Assembly (NCBI RefSeq): GCF_000425445.1
Contig: NZ_KE384377.1
Coordinates: 676,070 to 740,069 of the forward strand
Source of the DNA: Flavobacterium denitrificans DSM 15936
GTDB lineage: Bacteria; Bacteroidota; Bacteroidia; Flavobacteriales; Flavobacteriaceae
Length of the DNA: 64,000 nt
Direction of reading: 5' to 3'
The translations under genes were made by a program, and so were the position numbers. Below are positions 53,604-63,039 of the stretch, piece by piece (within the stretch, counting starts at the first letter, position 1; each line of letters starts with the position of its first letter). The notes beneath the pieces were generated by a model, which saw only the letters and a program-made list of their open reading frames with translations, did not search any database and was not told where the DNA came from.

Positions 53604-55127
53604 ATGAAAAAATCAATCATAATAACCGTAGCTATTCTAGGTCTCATTTTTGCTTCATGCGAAAAAGATCTTGACTTAAATAGCCAAAATGATATCACAG
53701 TAGATCAATATTGGAAAACTGAAAGTGATGCACAAGCTGGAGTAAATTCAATTTACGCCATGTTTTATAAAGATGGTTTGTGGGCAAGATGGATTTATTT
53801 CCGTTTAGATTTAACTTCTGATGAAGGATATAGTGTGAGTCCGTGGACAGAATTGGCAGATTGGACAAGGTTCAATTACATCAATTATAATTTCTGGGAA
53901 GGAAATGCCGTAACGTGGAGAGATACGTACAAAGCGATTTTTAGATGTAATCAAGTTTTGGCAAATGTTCCAAATATTACATTCCAAAATGAAGACACTA
54001 AAAAGAGAATTATAGCACAGGCTAAATTTTTAAGAGCCTTGCACTACTATTATGCGGCAGTAATCTGGGAAGATATTCCATTGGTTTTAGATCCATCTAC
54101 ACCAGCAGATTTGCCAAAGCAAGTAAAGGTAGCTGAAGTTTGGGCTCAAGTTGAAAAAGATTTAAATGAAGCTTACGCAGATTTACCAAGAGATTGGGCA
54201 GGTGCAGATCTTGGAAGACCAGACAAAGGTGCAGCAAAAGCTTTTCTTGCAAAAGTATATATGCAGCAACATAAATGGGCTGAAGCAAAAACAGCTTTAG
54301 ATTATTTGATTTCTGGCGCTGGAGCAAAATACAGCTTACAAGCCAACTACAGAGACAACTTTACAGATTTACGTGAAAATAACAGCGAATCTGTTTTTGA
54401 AATCCAATTTGGTGATCAAAGAAAAGGCGGAACTGGTGAAGATCAAAACGCTGCAGTTTCTAGCAACCGTTGTCAGTTTTTTGCACCAAGAGGTATTGGA
54501 TGGTCTGACGGACAAGCACGTTTTTGGCTAGTAAATGCTTTCAAAGAAGAAAAAAGTAAAGATGGGAATCTTGATATTCGTTTAAGATGGACATTATATT
54601 ATCCTGATTTGTTTGCTGATTTTGGAGACAAAACATACGACAGAAACTGGGAGTGGAACAACAACGAAGCTTGGTTCAGAAAAGGAAGCCGTGATTATTA
54701 CAGAAATAATGAGGATTACTATTCTCAAGTAAATTACAGATTAGTTCGTTATGGTGATATTTTGTTGCGCTACGCAGAAGTTTTGAACGAATTAGGAAAT
54801 ACTGCTCAGGCGTATCAATATGTTGATATGGTAAGAGCACGTGCAAACATGAACACGTTAGCGGTTGCACATCCTGAAATTGGGAATAATCATGATCTGT
54901 TCTTGGAAAGATTAAAAATGGAAAGAGTTTTAGAATTAGCTGGAGAAAGTGTTCGCTGGGAAGATTTAAAACGTTGGGGAGATTTGAATACGCAAGCTTC
55001 TGTTGATAAAATCGCGGTTCGCGACCCTGATTTTAAAAACTTCAAAGTAGGTAAAAATCATAGAATGCCAATTCCACAAACAGATGTTGATAATAATCCA
55101 AATCTTGACCAAAACTCAGGATATTAA
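53604..55127 (+). CDS. SusD-like glycan-binding lipoprotein
   Basis: 507 residues. Signal and lipobox MKKSIIITVAILGLIFASC lipidate Cys19, followed by EKDLDLNSQNDITVDQYWKT. SusD helices (AQAKFLRALHYYYAAVIWED, GAAKAFLAKVYMQQHKWAEA) and the C-terminal pattern LVRYGDILLRYAEVLNELGN...VDMVRARAN...ERVLELAGESVRWEDLKRWGD are present. The aromatic-rich surface typical of glycan binding (many Trp: WARWIYFRL, WTELADWTRF) fits. It pairs with the SusC gene just upstream. Confidence 0.95.
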   Translation: MKKSIIITVAILGLIFASCEKDLDLNSQNDITVDQYWKTESDAQAGVNSIYAMFYKDGLWARWIYFRLDLTSDEGYSVSPWTELADWTRFNYINYNFWEGNAVTWRDTYKAIFRCNQVLANVPNITFQNEDTKKRIIAQAKFLRALHYYYAAVIWEDIPLVLDPSTPADLPKQVKVAEVWAQVEKDLNEAYADLPRDWAGADLGRPDKGAAKAFLAKVYMQQHKWAEAKTALDYLISGAGAKYSLQANYRDNFTDLRENNSESVFEIQFGDQRKGGTGEDQNAAVSSNRCQFFAPRGIGWSDGQARFWLVNAFKEEKSKDGNLDIRLRWTLYYPDLFADFGDKTYDRNWEWNNNEAWFRKGSRDYYRNNEDYYSQVNYRLVRYGDILLRYAEVLNELGNTAQAYQYVDMVRARANMNTLAVAHPEIGNNHDLFLERLKMERVLELAGESVRWEDLKRWGDLNTQASVDKIAVRDPDFKNFKVGKNHRMPIPQTDVDNNPNLDQNSGY

Positions 55128-55142
55128 AAATTAATTTTTTTG

Positions 55143-55173
55143 AGGGAATCAGATGCTTCAAATCTGATTCCCT
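55143..55173 (+). terminator. Strong hairpin between susD and the enzyme genes
   Basis: agggaatcagat (55143-55154) pairs exactly with atctgattccct (55162-55173), loop of 7 bases. The following tatcata has few T residues, so partial termination or mRNA processing is more likely than full termination. Confidence 0.65.
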
Positions 55174-55212
55174 TATCATAAAGAACAATTGTTCATAATA
55201 ACAATATTGAAA

Positions 55213-56388
55213 ATGAAGAAAGTAAAATTGTGTCTGACATTAATGTTGGCAGGACTTGTATTGCTTAGTTGCAATAACAAAAAAAGCAACCCTGAAGAAA
55301 GTAAAAGTGAAACCGCTTCAGTCGAAAAAAGAGAAATCTGGACAAAAGATCAGGCCAATAAATGGTACGCAGAACAGCCTTGGTTGGTTGGAGCAAATTA
55401 TTCTCCTAGCACAGCTATAAATCAGTTAGAGATGTGGCAGTCAGCTACTTTTGATCCAAAAAGAATTGATCAGGAATTGGGCTGGGCTGAAGGTCTTGGA
55501 ATGAATGTAATGCGTGTGTATCTGCACGATTTATTGCATCAGCAAGATCCAGAAGGACTTTACAAACGTATGGATCAGTTTTTAGAAATCGCAGATAAAC
55601 ACCATATCAAAACACTTTTTGTTTTGTTTGATTCTTGCTGGGATCCGTTTCCTGCTTTAGGAAAACAACGCGCTCCAAAACCGCACACGCACAATTCAGG
55701 ATGGGTTCAGGCTCCGGGACAAAAAGCACTTCAGGATAAAACACAATATCCTCGTTTAGAGAAATATGTAAAAGAAACGGTTGGTCATTTTAAAGATGAC
55801 AAACGTATTTTAGGTTGGGATGTTTGGAACGAACCGGATAATATGACGGGACCATCTTACGAGAAAGTGGAGATTAAAAACAAAGTTGATTTGATTTTGC
55901 CTCTTTTAAAAGATGTTTTTGCGTGGGCAAGAGAAAGCAACCCGTCACAGCCGTTGACTTCTGGAGTTTGGGTTGGAGATTGGAGCGATGAAGCTAAAAT
56001 GCAACCAATGCACAAATTGCAGTTAGAACAGTCTGATATTGTTTCTTTCCACAATTACAATACGCCACAAGATTTCGAAAAAGTGATCAAACAATTACAA
56101 CGTTATGGAAAACCTTTATTGTGTACAGAATACATGGCAAGACCAAACGGAAGTACTTTCGAAGGATTTCTTCCAATTGCCAGAAAATACAATATTGGTA
56201 TGATCAACTGGGGATTTGTGGACGGAAAAACACAAACGAAATACGCTTGGGACAGCTGGACAAAAACGTACACTGCAGAACCAAAAGTTTGGTTTCACGA
56301 AGTATTACATACAGACGGAACACCATACATTCAAGCTGAAACAGATTTGATTAAAAAGATGACTTCTGAGGCGAATAAGAAGAATTAG
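55213..56388 (+). CDS. GH5-like cellulase-fold glycosidase, lipoprotein
   Basis: From ATG 55213 (391 residues); the earlier TTG at 55189 is unlikely. The lipobox VLLSC lipidates Cys20. The TIM barrel carries LGMNVMRVYLHDLLHQ, then the acid/base Glu207 in DVWNEPDN after strand 4 and the nucleophile Glu306 in LLCTEYMAR after strand 7, as in clan GH-A. Close relatives are often labelled 1,4-beta-xylanase or cellulase-family hydrolase. Lipid anchoring places it at the outer membrane, where it may cut the backbone before import. The exact subfamily is not clear from sequence alone. Confidence 0.88.
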   Translation: MKKVKLCLTLMLAGLVLLSCNNKKSNPEESKSETASVEKREIWTKDQANKWYAEQPWLVGANYSPSTAINQLEMWQSATFDPKRIDQELGWAEGLGMNVMRVYLHDLLHQQDPEGLYKRMDQFLEIADKHHIKTLFVLFDSCWDPFPALGKQRAPKPHTHNSGWVQAPGQKALQDKTQYPRLEKYVKETVGHFKDDKRILGWDVWNEPDNMTGPSYEKVEIKNKVDLILPLLKDVFAWARESNPSQPLTSGVWVGDWSDEAKMQPMHKLQLEQSDIVSFHNYNTPQDFEKVIKQLQRYGKPLLCTEYMARPNGSTFEGFLPIARKYNIGMINWGFVDGKTQTKYAWDSWTKTYTAEPKVWFHEVLHTDGTPYIQAETDLIKKMTSEANKKN

Positions 56389-56395
56389 AAAATGT

Positions 56396-56487
56396 GTCAA
56401 TTTGATAATTAGATAATGAGAAAATGTGACAATTAGAAAATTAGTCAATTAGTAAATTCTAAGAAATTATCTAATTATCAAATTGAC
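56396..56487. repeat. 22-bp perfect inverted repeat of 'ttagataatttg' type
   Basis: Arms 56396-56417 and 56466-56487 are exact reverse complements, with a 48-bp loop made of similar units. It fills the 125-bp spacer between the GH5-like and the next enzyme gene. Confidence 0.82.
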
Positions 56488-56513
56488 TAATTGCCACATT
56501 AAAAAAAGAGCTT

Positions 56514-57548
56514 ATGAAAACAGCAAAACAATTTCTTTTCTTAATAGCAATTCTTATTGGATTTTCTGCGAAAGCGCAACAACCAGATCCCCCGGGACAA
56601 GTCAAGGGAAATGAGAAACCAAAAAACGAAGCCTATCTTTTTGCGCATATGACGCATAATGATTACGGCCGATTGTATTATTCAGTTAGTTTAGATGGAC
56701 TTCATTGGGAAAATCTGAACAACGGAAAACGCGTTTTTGAAGAATACAAAGGACATCCTGACATTTGTAAAGGTCCAGATGGAAAATATTACATCGCAGG
56801 AAATACGGGAGATGACGCAAAGGCGATCAATATCTGGGTTTCGGATGATTTGATTACTTGGAAAAAACATGCTGATTATACGCCGGATTTAAAAAGCACG
56901 CCCGATTATTCAAATGCCTTACAGCGAATTGGCGCGCCAAAATTATATTACGACAAAGACTCCCAAAAATTTATCATGACGTGGCACACACCTCATTTGG
57001 AAGGAACAAAAGAAGATGGAGAACGTTATTGGGCAAGCCAACGCACATTGTATGTTTTGTCTAAAGATTTAAAAACTTTCGAAGGAACGCCAAAACGTTT
57101 ATTTGATTGGGATATGGGAACCATTGACGTTTTTATTCGTAAAGTGGGCGATTCCTACTACGCCGTGATTAAAGACGAAACGTATCCGACTTTGTATTGG
57201 ACAACCGGAAAAACCATCCGAATTGCCAAATCAAAATCCCTTTTAGGACCTTATTCTTTGCCCCAGCAATCTATCAGTCCAAACTTCAGAGAAGCTCCAA
57301 TGCTGATTCCTTCTCCTGATGACAAAATATGGTACATGTATTACGAACAATATCCAGGAGTTTCGTACGGATTATCAATCGCAGATAACCTAAACGGACC
57401 TTGGTACCAAGCCTCAGGCTACACTTTTTTCTCTGATTGGGACAAATATAGTCTTCCAGAAAAAGTGCGCCACGGCTGTATGGTTACAATATCTAAAAAA
57501 GAATACGACAGTTTAGTAAAGAAATTCGGTATTACGAAAAAGTTATAA
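56514..57548 (+). CDS. GH43-like five-bladed propeller glycosidase
   Basis: 344 residues with signal peptide MKTAKQFLFLIAILIGFSAKAQ. Propeller blades are visible as repeated YYxS...WE/WKK strands. A plausible acidic triad is Asp83 (GHPDICKGPDG), Asp205 (GTIDVFIRK) and Glu260 (FREAPML), spaced as in clan GH-F and related families. The opening blade YLFAHMTHNDYGRLYYSVS differs from the usual GH43 'DP' start. It could be a GH43 subfamily acting on arabinose or galactose links, or a GH32/GH117-like relative. No lipobox, so periplasmic. Confidence 0.78.
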   Translation: MKTAKQFLFLIAILIGFSAKAQQPDPPGQVKGNEKPKNEAYLFAHMTHNDYGRLYYSVSLDGLHWENLNNGKRVFEEYKGHPDICKGPDGKYYIAGNTGDDAKAINIWVSDDLITWKKHADYTPDLKSTPDYSNALQRIGAPKLYYDKDSQKFIMTWHTPHLEGTKEDGERYWASQRTLYVLSKDLKTFEGTPKRLFDWDMGTIDVFIRKVGDSYYAVIKDETYPTLYWTTGKTIRIAKSKSLLGPYSLPQQSISPNFREAPMLIPSPDDKIWYMYYEQYPGVSYGLSIADNLNGPWYQASGYTFFSDWDKYSLPEKVRHGCMVTISKKEYDSLVKKFGITKKL

Positions 57549-57613
57549 GTTATGAATTATGAGGTAGAGTTAGAAGTTTAGCGGTGTTTAAGTTAAACTC
57601 ATAATTCATAACT
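57548..57613. repeat. 16-bp perfect inverted repeat after the GH43-like gene
   Basis: agttatgaattatgag (57548-57563) pairs exactly with ctcataattcataact (57598-57613); another actcataatt unit follows. It starts at the gene's stop codon, within the 207-bp spacer. Confidence 0.75.
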
Positions 57614-57755
57614 CAAAACTCATAATTAAGAAGATTTGGTTAGTTAAGTTAGTTTGGGAATTTACCAGGCTTATGTGGATATAAGTCTGGTAATTCATTT
57701 TGATTAAGATGAAACATCACGGCATTAATTGATTAAATGCCTAATAAATATAAGT

Positions 57756-59567
57756 ATGAAAAGAAAAAGCATCCTTTTTTTGGCATTGTTTTCAATGTTG
57801 ACAGTAAATGCGCAATGGAAACCTCAAGGAGATAAAATCAAGACAAAATGGGCAGAACTAGTTGACCCTAAAAAACCGTTACCTGAATATCCCCGTCCGA
57901 TTATGGAGCGGGGCCAATGGAAAAATCTGAATGGTCTATGGAATTATGCTATTCAAGAATTTGGCAAAACAGCACCTTCAAAATATGATGGGCAAATTCT
58001 GGTTCCGTTTGCGGCTGAATCGAGTCTGTCTGGCGTTATGAAAGAAGTGGGAGCCAAAAAGGAACTTTGGTACGAAACAAATTTTTCGATTGAATCAAAT
58101 TGGAACGGAAAAAATATTCTGTTGCATTTTGGCGCTGTAGATTGGAAAACGGAAGTTTTTATAAATGATGTAAAAGTAGGCTCGCATACAGGAGGCTACA
58201 CGCCATTTTCATTTGATATTACGCCTTTTATACAAAAAGGAAAAAATCAAAAACTGGTTGTGAAAGTTTGGGATCCTTCAAACGACGGACCACAGCCGAG
58301 AGGAAAACAAGTCAAAAATCCAGAAGGAATTTGGTACACACCTGTAACTGGAATTTGGCAAACAGTTTGGATTGAGCCTGTAAATCCTAAAAACATTTCA
58401 GAATTAAAAACAACGCCAAATATTGATCAAAATACAATCAGCATTAAAGCCGATGTAAATGGAGCAGAAAAAGGAGATGTAGTTGAAATTTCTATTTTTG
58501 ACGGGGGAAAAGAGATTGCGAAAGAAAAAGCGGTTGTAGGTGAAAGCAATGATATTGTGTTGAATGCTCCAAAACTATGGTCGCCTGAAAGTCCGTTTTT
58601 GTATCAGACCAAAATTCGTTTAATCAGCAAAAATAAGGTGGTTGACGAAGTGAAAAGTTATTTTGCGATGCGAAAAATTTCATCAAAAAGAGATGAAAAC
58701 GGAATCATGAGAATGCAGTTGAATAACAAAGATTATTTTCAATATGGACCTTTAGATCAAGGTTGGTGGCCAGACGGATTGTACACCGCGCCAACTGACG
58801 AAGCGTTGAAATACGATATTATTAAAACAAAAGAATTAGGTTTTAATATGATTCGCAAACACGTAAAAGTCGAGCCGGAGCGTTGGTATACACATTGCGA
58901 TCAGTTAGGAATTTTAGTTTGGCAGGATATGCCAAGCGGTGACGATCAGCCGATTTGGCAAAACAAAAAATACTTCGACGGAACTGAATTACAGCGTTCA
59001 GCAAAATCAGAAGAAATCTACAGAAACGAATGGAAAGAAATTATGGATCATTTGTATTCGTATCCAAGTATTGTCGTTTGGGTTCCGTTTAACGAAGCTT
59101 GGGGACAATTTAAAACGGTTGAAATTACCGAATGGACAAAAAATCACGACCCAAGCCGATTAACAAATTCATCAAGTGGTGGAAATCACTTCCAAACAGG
59201 TGATATTTTGGATTTACACAATTATCCGGGACCAGAAATGTATTTATACGATGCCAGAAGAGTTACGGTTTTAGGAGAATATGGCGGAATTGGTCTTCCG
59301 TTAGAAGGACATTTATGGAGAGCAAATGACAATTGGGGCTACATTAAATTTAAAAACGAAGCAGAAGTTACAGCTGAATATATCAAGTATGCTAAAGTCC
59401 TAAAGAATTACGTAAAAACAGGTTTTTCAGCAGCAGTTTACACCCAAACGACAGATGTTGAAGGCGAAGTAAACGGTTTCATGACGTATGACAGAAAAGT
59501 AGATAAAATGGATTTCAAAGCGATAAATAAGATTAATACTGAAGTTATAAATGCTTTGAATAAATAG
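57756..59567 (+). CDS. Glycoside hydrolase family 2 enzyme
   Basis: From ATG 57756 (603 residues). Signal MKRKSILFLALFSMLTVNAQ. Sugar-binding domain (LWYETNFSIESNWNGKNILL, FGAVDWKTEVFINDVKVGSH), an immunoglobulin-like domain (about 215-305), and the TIM barrel with LGFNMIRKHVKVEPERWYTH. The acid/base Glu447 is in WVPFNEAWGQF and the nucleophile Glu508 in VLGEYGGIG. The family includes beta-galactosidases, beta-glucuronidases and others; specificity cannot be called. Periplasmic, probably trimming imported oligosaccharides. Confidence 0.92.
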   Translation: MKRKSILFLALFSMLTVNAQWKPQGDKIKTKWAELVDPKKPLPEYPRPIMERGQWKNLNGLWNYAIQEFGKTAPSKYDGQILVPFAAESSLSGVMKEVGAKKELWYETNFSIESNWNGKNILLHFGAVDWKTEVFINDVKVGSHTGGYTPFSFDITPFIQKGKNQKLVVKVWDPSNDGPQPRGKQVKNPEGIWYTPVTGIWQTVWIEPVNPKNISELKTTPNIDQNTISIKADVNGAEKGDVVEISIFDGGKEIAKEKAVVGESNDIVLNAPKLWSPESPFLYQTKIRLISKNKVVDEVKSYFAMRKISSKRDENGIMRMQLNNKDYFQYGPLDQGWWPDGLYTAPTDEALKYDIIKTKELGFNMIRKHVKVEPERWYTHCDQLGILVWQDMPSGDDQPIWQNKKYFDGTELQRSAKSEEIYRNEWKEIMDHLYSYPSIVVWVPFNEAWGQFKTVEITEWTKNHDPSRLTNSSSGGNHFQTGDILDLHNYPGPEMYLYDARRVTVLGEYGGIGLPLEGHLWRANDNWGYIKFKNEAEVTAEYIKYAKVLKNYVKTGFSAAVYTQTTDVEGEVNGFMTYDRKVDKMDFKAINKINTEVINALNK

Positions 59568-59583
59568 TCATTTCTTTTTCTCT

Positions 59584-59639
59584 CGCAGATCTGGCAGATT
59601 TAGCTGATAAAATAATCTGCACAATCTGCCAAATCTGCG
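59584..59639. repeat. 'cagatt'-type inverted repeat between GH2 and GH43 genes
   Basis: cgcagatctggcagatt (59584-59600) pairs with aatctgccaaatctgcg (59623-59639) at 16 of 17 positions. The same repeat type occurs at 44460-44527 and 21047-21108. Confidence 0.78.
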
Positions 59640-59662
59640 GGAAAAATTCAAATAAAAATAAA

Positions 59663-60685
59663 ATGAAAAAATACCTAATTCTTTTTCTGCTAACAGCAAT
59701 AAGTTTTGCGCAGCAAAAAACATTCACAAATCCCATTTTGCCCTCGGGCGCAGACCCTTATAGTACCTATCATAAAGGTTACTATTATTACACTAATACA
59801 CTGGGAAATAAACTGGTTTTGTGGAAAACAAAAGACTTATCTGATATCAAAAATGCGAAAAGCAAAGTGATTTGGACGCCGCCAAAAAACACAAGCTATT
59901 CAGCAGAAATCTGGGCACCGGAATTTCATATTATCAATGGAAAATGGTATTGTTATTTTGCTGCAGATAACGGTGACAACAACAATCATAGAATGTATGT
60001 TTTAGAAAATAAATCATCAGATCCGTTTAAAGGCAATTTTGAATTCAAAGGAAAAATCGCTGCCAAAACCGACAAATGGGCAATTGATGGAAATGTATTT
60101 GAATACAAAAAACAATTGTACATGATTTGGGCTGGCTGGGAAGGCGACAAAAATGGACAACAGAATATCTACATCGCCAAAATGAAAAATCCACTTGAAA
60201 TTGATGGTGATCGCGTAATGATTTCTTCACCAACGCATGGTTGGGAAACACACGGTGCATTGCATGATGATGTAAATCCGCCACAAGTAAATGTGAATGA
60301 AGGACCTCAGTTTTTGGAAAGAAACGGAAAAATTTTCATCGTGTTTTCTGCAAGTGGATGTTGGACAGATTTTTATTCTTTAGGATTGTTAGCTTTTAAT
60401 GGAAGTGATAATTTATTAGATGCTTCGGCTTGGAAAAAATCTCCTGAACCCATTTTCAAACAATCAGACAAAAACAAAGTTTACGCACCGGGACATAATT
60501 CCTTCTTTAAATCTCCAGACGGAAAAGAAGATTGGATTTTATATCATGCCAATTCAAATCCGGGAGAAGGTTGCGGAAACAAAAGATCGCCAAGAATGCA
60601 GAAAATCGATTGGGATGCCAACGGATTTCCAGTTTTGGGAGAACCAGTAAGTGAAGAAACCATTTTAGCAATTCCATCAAAATAA
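59663..60685 (+). CDS. GH43 glycosidase (arabinofuranosidase/xylosidase type)
   Basis: 340 residues with signal peptide MKKYLILFLLTAISFAQ. The GH43 triad is clear: base Asp31 in LPSGADPYSTYH, pKa-tuning Asp142 in WAIDGNVFEY, and acid Glu213 in VNEGPQFLER. AEIWAPEFHIINGKWYCYF is the standard second blade. The late APGHNSFFKSPDGKEDW also fits. No accessory domain. It likely releases arabinose or xylose from imported fragments in the periplasm. Third enzyme of the same-strand run. Confidence 0.94.
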   Translation: MKKYLILFLLTAISFAQQKTFTNPILPSGADPYSTYHKGYYYYTNTLGNKLVLWKTKDLSDIKNAKSKVIWTPPKNTSYSAEIWAPEFHIINGKWYCYFAADNGDNNNHRMYVLENKSSDPFKGNFEFKGKIAAKTDKWAIDGNVFEYKKQLYMIWAGWEGDKNGQQNIYIAKMKNPLEIDGDRVMISSPTHGWETHGALHDDVNPPQVNVNEGPQFLERNGKIFIVFSASGCWTDFYSLGLLAFNGSDNLLDASAWKKSPEPIFKQSDKNKVYAPGHNSFFKSPDGKEDWILYHANSNPGEGCGNKRSPRMQKIDWDANGFPVLGEPVSEETILAIPSK

Positions 60686-60707
60686 AATTCATCTTAAAAA
60701 TATAAAA

Positions 60708-61883
60708 ATGAAAAACATTCAAATTGCTGCAGTTGTTTTGCTGGCACTTTTTCAATTTAATTGTAAAGACAATAAAAAGGAAGCTACGGTTTCAAAGGAA
60801 AGTACTGAAATCAAAGCAGATTCGGTTAAGACAGTTTTAGAAACTAAAAATTTCGATACCATAATTGACGGTAAAAAAGTCGGACTGTATTGGATAGAAA
60901 ACAAAGGAATTAAAGCCGCTTTTACGAATTATGGAGGCAGATTAATTGGTCTTTGGGTAAACGATAAAAACGGAAAGCCAACCGATGTTGTAGTGGGAAT
61001 GAACAGTGCAAAAGGATTTAAAACTTCGACAGAACCTTATTTTGGAGCAACAATCGGACGAGTTGGAAATAGAATTGGAAAAGGAAAATTTACTTTGGAA
61101 GGAAAACAATACCAAGTTCCGTTAAACAATGGCAAAAATGCTTTGCATGGTGGTGTAAAAGGTTTTCAGGATGTAGTTTGGAATGCTGAAAAAACAGATG
61201 GGAAAACATTAGTCTTTACGTATGTTTCGCCAGATGGAGAACAAGGTTTTCCTGGGAATTTATCTGTAAAAGTAACTTATACAATTACAGATGATAATTC
61301 GGTTAAAATGGAATATGAAGCTACGACAGATAAAACGACGCTTGTAAACTTAACAAATCACGCTTTTTTCAATTTGAATGGAGAGGGAAGTGGGACTATC
61401 TTAAATCACGAATTGCAGATTTATGCGAATGAATTTACACCAGTTGATGAAGGTTTGATTCCGAGTGGAGAATTGAAATCGGTAAAAAATACAGTTTTTG
61501 ATTTTACTTCAAAACACACAATTGGAGAAAGAATTGAAACTAAAGACGAGCAATTGAAATTTGGAAAAGGTTATGATCATAACTACGTTTTAAACGGAAC
61601 GAAGAAAAACGGTCTGAATCATGCTGCAACAATTTCAGGAGATAAATCAGGAATTGTATTGGATATTTTTACAGAAGAACCTGGATTACAATTTTACAGC
61701 GGGAATTTCATGCAATCTAAAAACACTTTTAAAAGTGGTTCCAAAGATGATTTCAGAACTGCTTTTGCTTTAGAAACACAACATTTTCCTGACGCACCAA
61801 ACCAGCCAAAATTTGCTCCGATTGTTTTGAAGCCGGGAGGGAAATATCATACGGTTTCCTATTATCAGTTTTCTGTGAAATAA
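60708..61883 (+). CDS. galM: Aldose 1-epimerase (mutarotase), lipoprotein
   Basis: 391 residues. The lipobox FQFNC places a lipidated Cys at 19, then a linker and the epimerase domain from about residue 50. Conserved parts: FGATIGRVGNRIGKGKF, His147 in NALHGGVKG, catalytic His218 in VNLTNHAFFNLNG, and Glu324 in TEEPGLQFYSGNFM. It converts alpha and beta anomers of released aldoses. It is 22 bp after the GH43 gene, so clearly in the same operon; it speeds sugar uptake after hydrolysis. Confidence 0.95.
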   Translation: MKNIQIAAVVLLALFQFNCKDNKKEATVSKESTEIKADSVKTVLETKNFDTIIDGKKVGLYWIENKGIKAAFTNYGGRLIGLWVNDKNGKPTDVVVGMNSAKGFKTSTEPYFGATIGRVGNRIGKGKFTLEGKQYQVPLNNGKNALHGGVKGFQDVVWNAEKTDGKTLVFTYVSPDGEQGFPGNLSVKVTYTITDDNSVKMEYEATTDKTTLVNLTNHAFFNLNGEGSGTILNHELQIYANEFTPVDEGLIPSGELKSVKNTVFDFTSKHTIGERIETKDEQLKFGKGYDHNYVLNGTKKNGLNHAATISGDKSGIVLDIFTEEPGLQFYSGNFMQSKNTFKSGSKDDFRTAFALETQHFPDAPNQPKFAPIVLKPGGKYHTVSYYQFSVK

Positions 61884-61909
61884 GTTATAAATGATGAGTT
61901 CAAAGGTTT

Positions 61910-62007
61910 GTCATTTCGAGGAACGAGAAATCATACAAGAGGCTCTACACAGAGAATCGCCAATCTTTGTCGAATCATGAGTGTGATTTCTCGTTCCTCG
62001 AAATGAC
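61910..62007. repeat. 24-bp perfect inverted repeat 'gtcatttcgaggaacgagaa'
   Basis: Arms 61910-61933 and 61984-62007 are exact reverse complements with a 50-bp spacer. It fills most of the 154-bp gap between galM and the last GH43 gene. Confidence 0.9.
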
Positions 62008-62037
62008 AACTAAATCTAAACCTAAACCCAATAACAC

Positions 62038-63015
62038 ATGAAAAAAATACTATCCATAATAACATTATTCAGTGTTTTTACAGCCTGTTCGCAGGAAAAA
62101 AGCACAGACAAACCAAAGGAAGCAAAATCAAATGCCATTTTGCTCGCTGACCCAACTATATTCTACGATAAAGGAACGTACTATTTATACGGAACCACAA
62201 CAGGTGATATTCCAAATGGCGAAGGTTTCCAGGTTTACACATCTTCTGATTTAAAAGATTGGAAAGGTCCGGTTGGAGCGCAGAATGGTTTGGCCTTGAA
62301 AAAAGGCGATTCTTTTGGTGACAAAGGTTTTTGGGCACCGCAAATTCTGTCGTATAAAAACAAATTTTACATGATTTATACGGCTAATGAAAATATTGCT
62401 TTTGCGACAAGCGACAGTCCACTTGGGCCATTTAAAAGTGAATCAAAAGAACCGATTATTAAAACTGGAAACCAAATTGATCCTTTTATTTTTATTGATG
62501 AAGATGGAAAAAAATACCTGTATCACGTTCGTTTGACAAATGGAAACCGAATTTTTGTCGCTGAAATAAACGACGATTTTCAAAGCATAAAACCAGAAAC
62601 TTTAACCGAATGTATTTCTGGAGTTTTGCCTTGGGAGAATACACAAAATGTGAGCTGGCCAGTTACAGAAGGCCCAACTGTTATTAAACACAATGGTTTG
62701 TATTATATGATTTATTCGGCGAATGATTTCAGAAATATTGATTATGCGGTAGGGTATGCTACAAGCAAAAGCCCACTAGGACCTTGGGAAAAAGCAACTG
62801 ACAGCCCGATTATCAGCAGAAAAAATACCAAACAAAATGGGATAGGCCACGGCGATGTATTTTGGGATAAAGACAACAAAATGCATTATGTATTGCACAC
62901 ACATTTTAATGAAAGTGCCGTTTCTCCAAGAAAAGCAGGAATTATTTCTATTGAATTTTCAGGAAATAAAATCATAGCGAAACCAGAAAGTTTTTCATTT
63001 TTAGGAACGAAATAA
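62038..63015 (+). CDS. GH43 glycosidase, lipoprotein
   Basis: 325 residues. The lipobox SVFTAC lipidates Cys17. The triad is Asp38 (ILLADPTIFYD), Asp148 (GNQIDPFIFIDEDG) and Glu211 (PVTEGPTVIKHNG). Blade motifs KGFWAPQILSYKNKFYMIY and HGDVFWDKDNKMHYVLHTH are typical. It differs from the other GH43 in being lipid-anchored, so it may act at the outer membrane. It is the last enzyme of the locus, followed by a strong terminator. Confidence 0.94.
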   Translation: MKKILSIITLFSVFTACSQEKSTDKPKEAKSNAILLADPTIFYDKGTYYLYGTTTGDIPNGEGFQVYTSSDLKDWKGPVGAQNGLALKKGDSFGDKGFWAPQILSYKNKFYMIYTANENIAFATSDSPLGPFKSESKEPIIKTGNQIDPFIFIDEDGKKYLYHVRLTNGNRIFVAEINDDFQSIKPETLTECISGVLPWENTQNVSWPVTEGPTVIKHNGLYYMIYSANDFRNIDYAVGYATSKSPLGPWEKATDSPIISRKNTKQNGIGHGDVFWDKDNKMHYVLHTHFNESAVSPRKAGIISIEFSGNKIIAKPESFSFLGTK

Positions 63016-63039
63016 CTTGATAAACAGTAAAAACAATTA

